Shown here: positions 1 through 8,534 of the stretch, piece by piece
Position numbering within the stretch: position 1 is the stretch's first letter
How the letters are laid out: the number at the start of each line of letters is the position of its first letter
Source: Arthrobacter sp. ov407
GTDB taxonomy: Bacteria > Actinomycetota > Actinomycetes > Actinomycetales > Micrococcaceae
Length of the DNA stretch: 64,000 nt
Reading direction: 5' to 3'
Assembly (NCBI RefSeq): GCF_900102895.1
Contig: NZ_FNGD01000005.1
Coordinates: forward strand, 1-64,000
The notes under the pieces: generated by a model
What the model saw: the letters and a program-made list of their open reading frames with translations, nothing else
The model's database searches: none
What the model was told of the DNA's origin: nothing
Translations under genes and position numbers: made by a program

Positions 1-279
1 GAGAAGCGCCTCAAGGACAAGGACATGGGCATCGAGCTCACGTCCGCGGCCAAGGTGCTCCTGGCGACCCGCGGCTACGACCCCGCCATGGGTGCCCGGC
101 CGCTGCGCCGCACCATCCAGCGCGAGATCGAGGACCAGCTCTCCGAGAAGATCCTCTTCGGCGAACTGCACGCCGGCGACATCGTGGTGGTGGATGTGGA
201 AGGCGAAGGCGACGACGCGAAGTTCACCTTCGCCGGCAACGCCAAGCCGCGCATTCCGGAGATCGCTCCGAGCGTCTAA
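1..279 (+). CDS. clpC: ClpC-type AAA+ unfoldase, C-terminal fragment
   Basis: This is the 3' end of a gene that begins outside the window; the reading frame is open from base 1. The visible 92 residues match the D2 small C-terminal domain of ClpC/ClpA-class Hsp100 ATPases: an MGIEL stretch, then the conserved segment YDPAMGARPLRRTIQ and REIEDQLSEKIL, followed by a short loose tail. ClpC unfolds substrates and feeds them to the ClpP peptidase in the cytoplasm. The gene is followed within 12 bp by a strong intrinsic terminator, so it ends its transcription unit here. The catalytic Walker motifs lie upstream and cannot be checked. Confidence 0.93.
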   Translation, partial: EKRLKDKDMGIELTSAAKVLLATRGYDPAMGARPLRRTIQREIEDQLSEKILFGELHAGDIVVVDVEGEGDDAKFTFAGNAKPRIPEIAPSV

Positions 280-290
280 GCATCAAGACC

Positions 291-328
291 AAAGGCCCCG
301 CTGTCCCGAAACGGACGGCGGGGCCTTT
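291..328 (+). terminator. Intrinsic terminator of clpC
   Basis: An 11-bp perfect stem (AAAGGCCCCGC pairing with GCGGGGCCTTT), extended inward by a GTCC/GGAC pairing, lies 12 bp after the clpC stop codon. The 3' arm ends in TTT followed by TGCGTTT. Confidence 0.85.
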
Positions 329-664
329 GCGTTTACCCCCCCGCGGGGTGAATCCTCTGGTCGCATGGCACGCGCGCGCCACCGCAGGTTTAGCGCCGGT
401 GCCATGCCGCCTATGCCCGCGCCCACGTTTATGCACGCGCTGCACGCCCATGGTCCTCATCCGCGTCATCCCCAGGCAGATGTCCCGCACGAGGTGAGCC
501 GTTTGCCGGAGATGGCCGCTATGGGATCAGGTTTAGCGGCCATCTTCGGCGAATGGTGCCGGTGCCGGAGCGCTCCGACCTGTCCCGCATGGTTCTGAAT
601 CCCCCTGGTATCTGAAAGCAGTGTTTCACTCTTAGAGAACTTTTTGTGATCGAGGCCACATACG
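329..664. other. Gene-free stretch between clpC terminator and S9 peptidase
   Basis: No convincing gene is seen. The open frames here are shadows without ribosome binding sites. Two loosely similar segments containing GGTTTAGCG (around 385 and 530) are the only repeat-like structure noticed. The last about 60 bases are less GC-rich and probably carry the promoter of the downstream peptidase gene. Confidence 0.5.
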
Positions 665-2797
665 GTGTTGAATCGGTGCATGGCTGCCAAGGACTCAGAG
701 ACCCTGAGCGAACAACCCGAGACCCCCTTCCATGATCTGGACCACTACCTCGCCATCCCCAAGGTGAGTGGTTTGGCGCTGAGCCCGGACGGCGCTCGGC
801 TGGTCACCACTGTGGCGACACTCGGCGCGAAGGGCACCGAATACTGCACCGCGCTGTGGGAAGTGGACCCGGGCGGGGTCAAACCGGCCCGCCGGATCAC
901 GCGCAGCGCCAAGGGGGAGGCGGGTGCGGTGTTTGCCGCCAACGGCGACCTGTACTTCACCTCGGCCCGTCCCGATCCGGAGAGCCCCGACGCTGACCCC
1001 GTCAGCGCCCTCTGGATCCTCCCGTCCGACGGCGGCGAAGCCCGGGTGGCTCTGTCCCGCGCCGGCGGAATCGGCGGGGTCCTCGCCGCCAAGGACGCCG
1101 ACACCGTGGTGGTCGCGGCCTCGGTCCTGGCCGGCTCCACGGACGAGGACAATGACGAAGAACGCCGCAAGGCGCGCAAGGACAACAAGGTCGCGGCCAT
1201 CCTGCACAGCGGCTACCCCGTCCGCTACTGGGACGCGGACCTGGGCCCGGCGCAGCCGCGGCTGTTCGCCGTCGAATCCGGAGGGCAGTTGGAGGCCGGA
1301 AAGCCGACCACTGTCGACGCCGCGCCGCCGCTGAAGCTCCGCAACCTGACACCCGACGCCGGCACCCGGCTCAGGGACGCCGAGTCGGTGGTCAGCCCGG
1401 ACGGCACGATGATTTACAGCAGCTTCGCCAAGCCCCTCGCGAACGCCGATTCACGCTCCGTGCTGGTCGCCATTGACGTCGCCACCGGCACCCGGACGGT
1501 TCTGCTGGACACGGAAGGCCTGAGCTACTTCCCGGGCCCGGTCAGTCCGGACGGCCGGAGCCTGGTGGTGGTCAGCGAAAGCGACACCACGCCGCTGGAG
1601 GCCCCGCAGGTCAAGCTGCACCTCCTCGACGTCGCCGGCACGGCAGCAGGCGAGAGCGCATTGACGCCGCTCGCCCATGACTGGGACCGCTGGGCCCGCC
1701 CCGCCGCGTGGCTGCCGGACGGATCGGCCCTGCTGGTCACCGCCGACGAGGACGGCGCATCGCCGGTGTTCCGGATCGGTGTCGCCGGGGGCCAGGCTGG
1801 CCAGGTGCTCCGCCTGACGGACGACGCCGCCGCGTACACCGACGTCGTCGTCGCACCGGACGGGCGCAGCGCCTACGCCCTGCGCAACTCCTACGAATTC
1901 CCCGCCGAACCTGTGCGGATCGACCTCGCCGGCGGCGGCGCCGTCCGGCTGGCCTCGCCCGCGGAGCGCCCGCACTTCAAGGGGACGCTGGAGCGCGTGG
2001 AGACGACGGCGGCCGACGGCGCCCGTGTGCCCGCGTACCTGGCCCTGCCGGAGGGCGCGTCCGCCGCGAGCCCGGCCCCGCTGCTGCTCTGGATCCACGG
2101 CGGCCCGCTGGGATCCTGGAACGCCTGGACCTGGCGCTGGAACCCGTGGCTGCTGGTGGCCCGCGGTTACGCGGTGCTGCTCCCGGACCCTGCCCTCTCC
2201 ACCGGCTACGGCCAGGAGCACATCCAGCGCGGCTGGGGGGAATGGGGCAAGGCTCCGTTCACGGACCTGATGGCCATCACCGACGCCGTCGTGCAGCGCC
2301 CGGACATCGACGAGACGCGCACGGCCGCCATGGGCGGCTCCTTCGGCGGGTACATGGCCAACTGGGTGGCCGGGCAGACGGACCGCTTCAAGGCAATCGT
2401 CACGCACGCCAGCCTCTGGGCCCTCGACCAGTTCGGTCCCACCACGGACGCCGCGCAGTACTGGCTCAAGGAGATGACGGCCGAGATGGCGCTGGAGAAC
2501 TCCCCGCATCTGCACGTGGAAAACATCCGGACTCCCATGCTGGTCATCCATGGCGACAAGGACTACCGCGTGCCGATCGGCGAGGGGCTCCGGCTCTGGT
2601 ACGAACTGCTCGCCAAGTCGCAGCTGGCGGCCGACGAGAACGGCGAAACGGACCACCGTTTTCTGTACTTCCCGGACGAGAACCACTGGATCCTGCAGCC
2701 GCAGCACGCCAAGGTCTGGTACGGCGTGGTGGAGCACTTCCTGGCCCGGAACCTGCTGGACAAGGACATTCCCGTCCCCGACGAACTGGGTCTCTGA
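665..2797 (+). CDS. S9 family serine peptidase (acylaminoacyl-peptidase/dipeptidyl aminopeptidase-like)
   Basis: The 710-residue protein has an N-terminal beta-propeller-like region (repeats of the LSPDG/VSPDG type, about residues 30-430) and a C-terminal alpha/beta hydrolase domain (about 440-700). The prolyl-oligopeptidase catalytic triad is visible: Ser559 in GGSFGGY, Asp633 in HGDKDYRVP and His674 in DENHW. Such enzymes release N-terminal acyl amino acids or dipeptides from oligopeptides in the cytoplasm; no signal peptide is seen. The GTG at 665 gives the start MLNRCMAAKD; an ATG at 680 (MAAKDSE) is an alternative, and neither has a strong ribosome binding site. The exact peptide specificity cannot be told from sequence. 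Confidence 0.9.
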   Translation: MLNRCMAAKDSETLSEQPETPFHDLDHYLAIPKVSGLALSPDGARLVTTVATLGAKGTEYCTALWEVDPGGVKPARRITRSAKGEAGAVFAANGDLYFTSARPDPESPDADPVSALWILPSDGGEARVALSRAGGIGGVLAAKDADTVVVAASVLAGSTDEDNDEERRKARKDNKVAAILHSGYPVRYWDADLGPAQPRLFAVESGGQLEAGKPTTVDAAPPLKLRNLTPDAGTRLRDAESVVSPDGTMIYSSFAKPLANADSRSVLVAIDVATGTRTVLLDTEGLSYFPGPVSPDGRSLVVVSESDTTPLEAPQVKLHLLDVAGTAAGESALTPLAHDWDRWARPAAWLPDGSALLVTADEDGASPVFRIGVAGGQAGQVLRLTDDAAAYTDVVVAPDGRSAYALRNSYEFPAEPVRIDLAGGGAVRLASPAERPHFKGTLERVETTAADGARVPAYLALPEGASAASPAPLLLWIHGGPLGSWNAWTWRWNPWLLVARGYAVLLPDPALSTGYGQEHIQRGWGEWGKAPFTDLMAITDAVVQRPDIDETRTAAMGGSFGGYMANWVAGQTDRFKAIVTHASLWALDQFGPTTDAAQYWLKEMTAEMALENSPHLHVENIRTPMLVIHGDKDYRVPIGEGLRLWYELLAKSQLAADENGETDHRFLYFPDENHWILQPQHAKVWYGVVEHFLARNLLDKDIPVPDELGL

Positions 2798-2806
2798 CAC
2801 CTCGGG

Positions 2807-2841
2807 CCCCGGGTCCGGCCGCGTGCCGGCCGGGTCCGGGG
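2807..2841 (+). terminator. GC-rich hairpin after the S9 peptidase
   Basis: Arms CCCCGG and CCGGGG enclose further CCGGC/GCCGG pairing, with one bulge. It begins 10 bp after the stop codon. There is no T-tract, so the terminator call is tentative. Confidence 0.4.
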
Positions 2842-2859
2842 CACCCGTAAGATTGGGCT

Positions 2860-3393
2860 GTGACTGAGACCGTGACAGAGACCGCCACTGAGACGATCCG
2901 CATCCGCCCGGCCCGCACCGACGACGTTGGCGCCATCAAGACGCTCGTGGCGCCGCTGGCCGACCAGCGGATCCTCATGGCCAAGGAAACCGTGGCCTAT
3001 TACGAGAGCCTGCAGGAATTCCGGATCGCTGAATCGGAAGACGGCGAGGTGATCGGCTGCGGAGCGCTGCACGTCATGTGGGAGGACCTGGCCGAGGTGC
3101 GCACCCTCGCGGCCTCGGATGCCTGGCGGGGCAAGGGCGTGGGCCACGCGCTGGTGGAGCGTCTGTTGGAGGATGCCCGCGCGCTGGGAGTCTCGCGCGT
3201 CTTCTGCCTGACGTTCGAAGTGGATTTCTTCAAGAAGCACGGCTTTGAAGTCATGGCTGACCAGACCGCTGTCGATCCCGTGGTGTATTCCGAGCTCCTG
3301 CGCTCGCATGACGAAGGCGTGGCCGAGTTCCTGGACCTGGCGCGGGTCAAGCCGAACACGCTGGGCAACACCAGGATGATCAAGGAGCTGTAG
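2860..3393 (+). CDS. argA: Amino-acid N-acetyltransferase (GNAT, short ArgA type)
   Basis: This 177-residue GNAT protein has the acetyl-CoA binding motif A as AWRGKGVGHALVERLLEDAR (about residues 88-107) and the sequence VFCLTFEVDFFKKHGFE near the C-terminus. That layout matches the short actinobacterial N-acetylglutamate synthases (Rv2747 type) that start arginine synthesis by acetylating glutamate or glutamine. The GTG start at 2860 is followed by a Thr/Glu-rich repeat, TETVTETATET. No arg gene lies beside it. The family is secure; the exact substrate is inferred from family resemblance. Confidence 0.8.
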   Translation: MTETVTETATETIRIRPARTDDVGAIKTLVAPLADQRILMAKETVAYYESLQEFRIAESEDGEVIGCGALHVMWEDLAEVRTLAASDAWRGKGVGHALVERLLEDARALGVSRVFCLTFEVDFFKKHGFEVMADQTAVDPVVYSELLRSHDEGVAEFLDLARVKPNTLGNTRMIKEL

Positions 3394-3772
3394 CGCCCGC
3401 CGGTTGTGCCCAGCCCGGGGGATCGTCCGGTCGGTTACCGGCCAGCACCGGCAGCCGCAAGGAACTCGACGTCGGCCCGGGGTCTTCCCTTCAATAAATT
3501 TGGTGGATAAACTGATCCCGGCCCAGGGGGTGGGCCACCACACTTTCGGAGGCAAAAAATTGGGCGTCGACGCCTGGCCGCACTTCCCGGCGTGGGCCGA
3601 CAAGCAAGCCTGAATCATCCGCTGGGAACGCACCGCAACAACCCCGCCGGCGAGGGACTCGCAGCCACAGCAGCGAGCCCCCCGGGCCGAGGGAATCGGG
3701 AGCCTACCGCCGGCCGTGCCCCGGTAGTAGGGTCTAAGCAAGCAGCCAGGACACCATCCAGGGAGCACCGCC
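3394..3772. other. Gene-free stretch between argA-like gene and dhaK, with an AT-rich patch
   Basis: No gene with a ribosome binding site is seen. A patch at about 3489-3560 (TTCAATAAATTTGGTGG and onward) is clearly less GC-rich than its surroundings. It lies in an open frame (3404-3613) whose last 30 residues look protein-like (HHTFGGKKLGVDAWPHF), but the frame lacks a credible start and I do not recognise the product. It may be a gene remnant. The dhaK ribosome binding site AGGGAGCACCGCC closes the stretch. Confidence 0.4.
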
Positions 3773-4774
3773 ATGAAGAAACTCATCAATGATCCCAAAG
3801 CCGTGGTCGACGAGTCAGTGGAAGGGTTCGGGCTTGCGCACGCCGACCTCGTGACCGTCTTTCCGGACCCGAAATACATCGTTCGCAAGGACGCCCCCGT
3901 GGCGGGGAAAGTCGGACTCGTCTCCGGCGGCGGCAGCGGACATGAGCCGCTGCATGGCGGGTACGTGGGCCTCGGCATGCTCGACGCCGCCGTTCCCGGC
4001 GCCGTGTTCACCTCGCCCACCCCGGACCAGATCCTGCCGGCAACGCTGGCCGTGAACTCCGGCGCCGGCGTCGTGCACATCGTGAAGAACTACACCGGCG
4101 ACGTCCTGAACTTCGAAACCGCCGCCGAACTCGCGCAAGCCGAAGGCGTCGAGATCCGCACCGTCCTGGTCAACGACGACGTCGCCGTGCAGGATTCGCT
4201 GTACACGGCTGGCCGCCGGGGCGTCGGCGGCACCGTCCTGGTCGAGAAGATCGCCGGTGCGGCCGCCGAACGCGGCGACAACCTGGACGCCGTCGCCGCG
4301 ATCGGTGACCGCGTCAACCAGAACGTGCGCAGCATGGGCGTGGCATTGTCCGCCTGCACCGTCCCGCACGCGGGAGTCCCCAGTTTTGAGCTCGAGGAAA
4401 ACGAGATCGAGATCGGGATCGGCATCCACGGCGAGCCGGGACGGCACCGCATCCCGATGGAAAACGCCGACGGCATCACCGACCGCCTCCTGGACCCGGT
4501 GGTCAGCGACCTCGGACTTAGCTCCGGGGACCAGGTGCTCCTGTTCGTCAACGGCATGGGCGGCACCCCCGCGAGCGAGCTGTACATCGTGTACCGCCGG
4601 GCCGCGCAGAAACTGGCCGAGCAGGGCGTCACCGTGGCACGCTCCCTGGTGGGCAACTACATCACGTCCCTGGAAATGCAGGGCTGCTCCATCACTGTCC
4701 TGCGCCTCGACGACGAAATGACGTCGCTCTGGGACGCTCCCGTGCACACTCCGGCCCTCCGCTGGGGCGTCTGA
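3773..4774 (+). CDS. dhaK: PTS-dependent dihydroxyacetone kinase, substrate-binding subunit DhaK
   Basis: The 333-residue protein matches DhaK over its full length. The [13 protein letters not shown] motif (about residues 44-57) and His219 in GIHGEPGRH, which binds dihydroxyacetone covalently as a hemiaminal in the E. coli enzyme (His218), are present. DhaK presents dihydroxyacetone to the ADP-bearing DhaL subunit, giving dihydroxyacetone phosphate. It is the first gene of dhaK-dhaL-dhaM; dhaL starts 2 bases after its stop codon. The ATG start is preceded by AGGGAG. No DhaR/DhaS-type regulator is seen in the window. Confidence 0.95.
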   Translation: MKKLINDPKAVVDESVEGFGLAHADLVTVFPDPKYIVRKDAPVAGKVGLVSGGGSGHEPLHGGYVGLGMLDAAVPGAVFTSPTPDQILPATLAVNSGAGVVHIVKNYTGDVLNFETAAELAQAEGVEIRTVLVNDDVAVQDSLYTAGRRGVGGTVLVEKIAGAAAERGDNLDAVAAIGDRVNQNVRSMGVALSACTVPHAGVPSFELEENEIEIGIGIHGEPGRHRIPMENADGITDRLLDPVVSDLGLSSGDQVLLFVNGMGGTPASELYIVYRRAAQKLAEQGVTVARSLVGNYITSLEMQGCSITVLRLDDEMTSLWDAPVHTPALRWGV

Positions 4775-4776
4775 CC

Positions 4777-5409
4777 GTGGGGCTGGACGTCGGCTGGGCC
4801 GTGCGCTGGCTGACCCTTTCGGCGCAGGCCATGGCGGAGCACCGGGTGGAGCTGATCGAACTGGACCGGCCCATCGGGGACTCGGACCACGGCGAGAACA
4901 TGGACCGCGGCTTCAAGGCCGTGATGGACAAACTCTCCGAGGCGCCACCGGAAACCCCGGGCGCGGCCCTGAAGCTGACGGCCATGACACTGATGTCCAA
5001 GGTGGGCGGGGCGGCCGGCCCGCTTTACGGCACCGCGTTCCTGCGTGCCGCCACCGCACTCGGTGACAGCTCCGACGTCGACGCCGTGACCCTGGCTGCC
5101 GCGCTGCAGGCCGCCCGCGACGGGATCGTCGTTCGCGGAAAGGCCGAATCCGGGGACAAGACCATGGTGGACGCATGGACGCCCGCGGTCGAGGCGGCCG
5201 CTGCCGCTGCCGCAGCTGGCGACGGCGACGTCCGGAAGGTGCTACTTGCCGCGGCCGAGGCGGCCGAGGCCGGCGCCGTGTCCACGGATCCGATGCTCGC
5301 CCGCAAGGGCCGTGCCAGCTACCTGGGGGAGCGCAGCATCGGCCACCGCGACCCGGGAGCGGTCTCCAGCGCGCTGATCCTGCGCGCCGCGGCCGGAGCG
5401 ACCGAATGA
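4777..5409 (+). CDS. dhaL: Dihydroxyacetone kinase ADP-binding subunit DhaL
   Basis: The protein has 210 residues. Asp30, Asp35 and Asp37 in LDRPIGDSDHGENM match the three magnesium ligands that hold ADP permanently in E. coli DhaL. The helical-barrel segments KVGGAAGPLYGTAFLRA and GDKTMVDAWTPA are also present, as is the C-terminal SYLGERSIGHRDPGA. The phosphate passes from DhaM to the bound ADP and then to dihydroxyacetone. The start is GTG at 4777, tightly coupled to dhaK; the stop codon overlaps the dhaM start codon as ATGA. Confidence 0.95.
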   Translation: MGLDVGWAVRWLTLSAQAMAEHRVELIELDRPIGDSDHGENMDRGFKAVMDKLSEAPPETPGAALKLTAMTLMSKVGGAAGPLYGTAFLRAATALGDSSDVDAVTLAAALQAARDGIVVRGKAESGDKTMVDAWTPAVEAAAAAAAAGDGDVRKVLLAAAEAAEAGAVSTDPMLARKGRASYLGERSIGHRDPGAVSSALILRAAAGATE

Positions 5410-6077
5410 CAGTCCGGCTCGTGGTCGTCTCGCACAGCGCCAAGATCGCGGACGGCGCCGCCGAACTCGCCGCCCAGATGGCCCCCGACGTCCTGATCCT
5501 CCCCGCCGGTGGCACCGACGACGGGCGCATCGGCACGAGCCTGGAGAAGGTCATGGCGGCCCTGGAGCAGGCCGCCGGTGACGGGGTGGTGGTGCTCACC
5601 GATCTCGGATCCGCGGTGATGACGGCCGAGTCAGCAGCGGAGTTCGCAACGGATCCGGGATCGGTGCTGCTCGCGGACGCGCCACTGGTGGAGGGACTGG
5701 TTGCAGCCGCGGTGGCTGCCCAGGCGGGAGCCGAGGCGGCGGCGGTGAAGGACGCGGCCGAGGCCGTCTACCGGCCCCCGGCCCACCCTGCGGAGGCCGA
5801 ACACGTACACCAGCAGCCGCCGGACGCCGCGGGGGACTTCACGCTCGTCAACCAGGCCGGCATGCATGCCCGACCGGCAGCGAAGATTGCAGGCGGGCTG
5901 TCTGCCATGGACGCCGACGTGACCGTCAACGGCGCCGATGGCGCCTCCATGACGGAGCTCATGATGCTTGCAGCCGGCAAGGGAGCCGTCCTGCATGTGG
6001 AGGCCAGCGGCCCGGACGCCGCCAAGGCGGTCGGCTACCTGGAGCGCCTGGTCAGCTCGGGGTTCGGAGAACCGTAG
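5406..6077 (+). CDS. dhaM: DhaM-type phosphoryl donor: EIIA-mannose domain fused to an HPr-like domain
   Basis: The 223-residue protein starts at the ATG that overlaps the dhaL stop. Residues 1 to about 125 form the mannose-family EIIA domain with the phosphorylatable His10 in VVSHSAKIADG. After a linker of about 20 residues (PPAHPAEAEHVHQQPPD), residues about 145-223 form an HPr-like domain with His154 in NQAGMHARPAAKI. E. coli DhaM carries an additional EI-like domain that is missing here, so phosphate must come from a separate EI through HPr. The downstream convergent neighbour lies 76 bp away. Confidence 0.9.
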   Translation: MTVRLVVVSHSAKIADGAAELAAQMAPDVLILPAGGTDDGRIGTSLEKVMAALEQAAGDGVVVLTDLGSAVMTAESAAEFATDPGSVLLADAPLVEGLVAAAVAAQAGAEAAAVKDAAEAVYRPPAHPAEAEHVHQQPPDAAGDFTLVNQAGMHARPAAKIAGGLSAMDADVTVNGADGASMTELMMLAAGKGAVLHVEASGPDAAKAVGYLERLVSSGFGEP

Positions 6078-6153
6078 CCGGGACTGGATTTTCGGATGAG
6101 GCCGGAGGCGGCCCTGATGGGCCGTGCGGGCCTGGCGGGCCGTGCGGCCGGGG

Positions 6154-6651
6154 CTAGGGTGCCTGCCGAAGGCCGGCCGCGTCCAGTAGCACGCTGGCCG
6201 TGATGAAGGTTCCGCACTGCTCGCCAAACGGCTGCGCCGCGCGGGGTGTGAAGGCCGCGGTCCGTGCCGGCAGCGGGTTCCCGGCGGTACCGGTGCCCGT
6301 GGCCGTCACCTCGATGCGGCTGGCCGTCAGCGTCTCCATCATCAGCATGCCGGTCAGGGTGCCGTCGGGCGACGAGGTGGCCGAGCAGACGCCGTCGCCG
6401 CCGTAGGGGCCGGGTTCACAGCCCTGGTCCACGGACGTGCTCCCGGGAACCAGTGCCAGGTCCGCTTCCTTGCAGTGCCCGTCCTGGCAGGCCCGAAGGT
6501 GGATGGCCCGCACTGACGGGGCGTACTCCCGGGCAACGGTGAAGGACACGACAGGCGCCTGACCGATCGCCGGGCAGGCGGCCTCCGGCCGGCACGAGGC
6601 TACCAGGACGGCGGTAAGGGCCAGAGCGGCCGCGGCCGCCAGCTTGCGCAT
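6154..6651 (-). CDS. Putative lipoprotein of unknown function
   Basis: This 165-residue protein has a lipoprotein signal: MRKL, a hydrophobic stretch, and a lipobox VLVASC with Cys20. The mature part has several cysteines (Cys27, then pairs around CQDGHC and EPGPYGGDGVC), which suggests disulfides in an extracytoplasmic beta-rich domain. I do not recognise the family. The gene starts 16 bp after the mutY stop, so it is probably cotranscribed with mutY. Nothing visible gives a function. Confidence 0.7.
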   Translation of the reverse strand: MRKLAAAAALALTAVLVASCRPEAACPAIGQAPVVSFTVAREYAPSVRAIHLRACQDGHCKEADLALVPGSTSVDQGCEPGPYGGDGVCSATSSPDGTLTGMLMMETLTASRIEVTATGTGTAGNPLPARTAAFTPRAAQPFGEQCGTFITASVLLDAAGLRQAP

Positions 6652-6667
6652 GCTCCAGCGTAGATCC

Positions 6668-7663
6668 TCAGCCCGGGAGCCGGAAGCCGCCGTGGTGAAG
6701 TTCCGCGAGGCCGTCGCCCAGCAGGCCGGCCAGTGCCCGTTCCAGCTGCTCGGGAGCTGCGTTGAGCCGGTGCAGGGCCGCGAGCGGGATCCCGATTCCC
6801 TGCGGTTCGAAGCCCAGGTCCGCGGGGGCCTGGTGGAACAGCACCGGCGCCACGGGGTCCTCGGCTACCCGCAGGACGGCCATCACGGCGCCGCGCACCT
6901 GCCGGTCCGTGCCGTGCCAGGCCTGTCCCTTGGGCGTGTACGTGGGCGGCGGCTCGCCGACCGCCAGCCAGGCGCAGGACTCCCGGACAGGGCACTGGCC
7001 GCACTTGGGGGCCCGCGCCGTGCAGACCAGTGCGCCGAGTTCCATGACGGAGGCGTTCCAGCGCACCGAGGCACCGGGGTCGTCCGGCAGCAGTGACGCC
7101 GCCAGCCGCATTTCGGCCGCGGTCAGGGCCTGCGACGGCAGGGCCGAGCCGGAGAGAAGCCGCGCATGGACCCGGCGGATGTTGGTGTCCACCACCGTTT
7201 CGCGGCGTCCATAGGCGAATGCCGCGACGGCCGCGGCGGTGTAGCTGCCCACGCCGGGGAGATCCAGGAGCTCGGTGTAGGCGCCGGGGACGGCCCCGCC
7301 GTGGCTGTCCCTGATCGCGACGGCGGCCGCATGCAGGCGCAGGGCGCGCCGGGGATACCCCAGCCGGCCCCAGGACCTGACGGCTTCCCCGGCGGGTTCG
7401 CTGGCCAGATCGGACGGCTCCGGCCAGCGCCGCAGCCACTCCTCCCAGACCGGCAGGACCCGGACCACCGGCGTCTGCTGGAGCATGACCTCGCTGACCA
7501 GCACGCCCCAGGGTGTGCACTCCGCGGCCCGCCACGGCAGTTCCCTCGCATTGGATGCGAACCAGTCGTCCAGGGCGGTGTGGAGCGCGGGGAGATCCGC
7601 GGCGCGGGCGCGGGGCCCGGCGGGCAGGGGTTCCCGCTGTGCGGCGGCCGATACTGGGGGCAT
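6668..7663 (-). CDS. mutY: A/G-specific adenine DNA glycosylase MutY
   Basis: The 331-residue protein shows all MutY hallmarks: catalytic Glu58 in SEVMLQQTPV, the helix-hairpin-helix LPGVGSYTAAAVAAFAYG, catalytic Asp159 in VVDTNIRRVHAR, and a 4Fe-4S cluster motif Cys214-x6-Cys221-x2-Cys224-x5-Cys230. A shortened C-terminal NUDIX-like domain that reads 8-oxoguanine follows (about 235-331). The enzyme removes adenine mispaired with 8-oxoguanine. The ATG at 7663 starts MPPVSAAAQ. In actinobacteria mutY commonly lies close to disA and radA, as it does here in loosened form. Confidence 0.95.
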   Translation of the reverse strand: MPPVSAAAQREPLPAGPRARAADLPALHTALDDWFASNARELPWRAAECTPWGVLVSEVMLQQTPVVRVLPVWEEWLRRWPEPSDLASEPAGEAVRSWGRLGYPRRALRLHAAAVAIRDSHGGAVPGAYTELLDLPGVGSYTAAAVAAFAYGRRETVVDTNIRRVHARLLSGSALPSQALTAAEMRLAASLLPDDPGASVRWNASVMELGALVCTARAPKCGQCPVRESCAWLAVGEPPPTYTPKGQAWHGTDRQVRGAVMAVLRVAEDPVAPVLFHQAPADLGFEPQGIGIPLAALHRLNAAPEQLERALAGLLGDGLAELHHGGFRLPG

Positions 7664-7779
7664 TGGGGTTAGAGTTTCGATCCATTCAGCGTAATAGATC
7701 GGGGTAACGGATCGGGACGGTGGCAGGTTCCGCGGCGTGGTCGGGCGCCATAGCCCGCGCGGTTCTCTAGGCTAGAAGA

Positions 7780-8490
7780 ATGGTCAGGCAAGGCAGTTCA
7801 GGAACGGGCGGTTCGCGGCCGAAAGGTTCGCGCCCAGGGCAACCCGGGCGGAAATCCGGACGGCCACCGCTCCGCCCGGTTTACCGCCGCCGTCGGCTGT
7901 TTGCCGGCGTGATCCTGCTGCTCGTCATCGCCGTGGTCTTCGGTGGCTTTGTCGCGGTCTCGAGCGCCATGGGTGGCGCCCAGCCTTTCGGCGGGCAGCC
8001 GTCCGGAGCGGCGCCGGCGAGCCGGCCGACTGCGTCCGCGTCGGGTGGCCCCACAGCGTCCGGGGATCCTTCGGCCCCGCCCACGGCTGCATCGGGCGAC
8101 GGCTGCGAGCAGAATCTGGTAACCGTCACGGCTGCCACCGACAAACAGAACTATGCCGCCGGTGAGAAGCCGCTGCTAAGCCTCACGGTGACGAACAACA
8201 ACAAAGTGCCATGCGAGGTCAACATCGGGACGTCGCAGATGGAGTACATGATCACCAGCGGCTCGGACCGGATTTTCTCCTCCAGGGACTGCCAGGCGGA
8301 GAGCGCGGACCTGATGAAGACCATTGCTCCGGGCAAGAGCGAGACCGCGAACTTCCCGTGGCAGCGCAACCGCACGGTGCAGGGCTGCGAAGCCGTCGAG
8401 GCCAAGCCCGGAGCCGGCGGCGCCTACTATGTCTTCACGGCCCGGCTGGCGAACAAGACCAGCCCCAAAGCCGTGTTCCAACTCAGCTAA
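7780..8490 (+). CDS. Membrane-anchored extracytoplasmic protein of unknown function
   Basis: The 236-residue protein has a basic, Gly/Pro-rich cytoplasmic tail (residues 1-41), one membrane segment (about 42-64, LFAGVILLLVIAVVFGGFVAV), a Ser/Ala/Pro-rich linker and a C-terminal beta-sandwich-like domain from about residue 107 (CEQNLVTVTAATDKQNYAAGEKP). The TDKQNYAAGEKPLLSLTVTN pattern resembles BsuPI/DUF4232-type secreted domains, an impression without a search. Cysteines at the start of the domain and in SRDCQAES and VQGCEAVE could form disulfides. It converges on disA with a shared terminator. Confidence 0.7.
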   Translation: MVRQGSSGTGGSRPKGSRPGQPGRKSGRPPLRPVYRRRRLFAGVILLLVIAVVFGGFVAVSSAMGGAQPFGGQPSGAAPASRPTASASGGPTASGDPSAPPTAASGDGCEQNLVTVTAATDKQNYAAGEKPLLSLTVTNNNKVPCEVNIGTSQMEYMITSGSDRIFSSRDCQAESADLMKTIAPGKSETANFPWQRNRTVQGCEAVEAKPGAGGAYYVFTARLANKTSPKAVFQLS

Positions 8491-8499
8491 CCACCGTTA

Positions 8500-8532
8500 C
8501 TCCCCGACAACCCGTCGACGGGTGTTGGGGGA
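8500..8532. terminator. Bidirectional terminator between the membrane protein gene and disA
   Basis: An inverted repeat of 15-base arms around a TCGA loop (CTCCCC at one end, GGGGAG at the other, with two central mismatched positions) fills the 44-bp gap between the converging genes. It ends 2 bp from the disA stop codon. Confidence 0.7.
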
Positions 8533-8534
8533 GG

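Noticed and set aside
1451..2800. A 449-codon minus-strand frame under the S9 peptidase gene
   Set aside because: The composition is that of an antisense shadow (His, Arg, Val and Gly rich), and it lies opposite a gene with an intact catalytic triad.
6106..6145. Repeated GGGCCGTGCGG words as a terminator after dhaM
   Set aside because: The words are direct repeats; only a 6-bp CGGCCC/GGGCCG stem can form and there is no T-tract, so a terminator is not supported.
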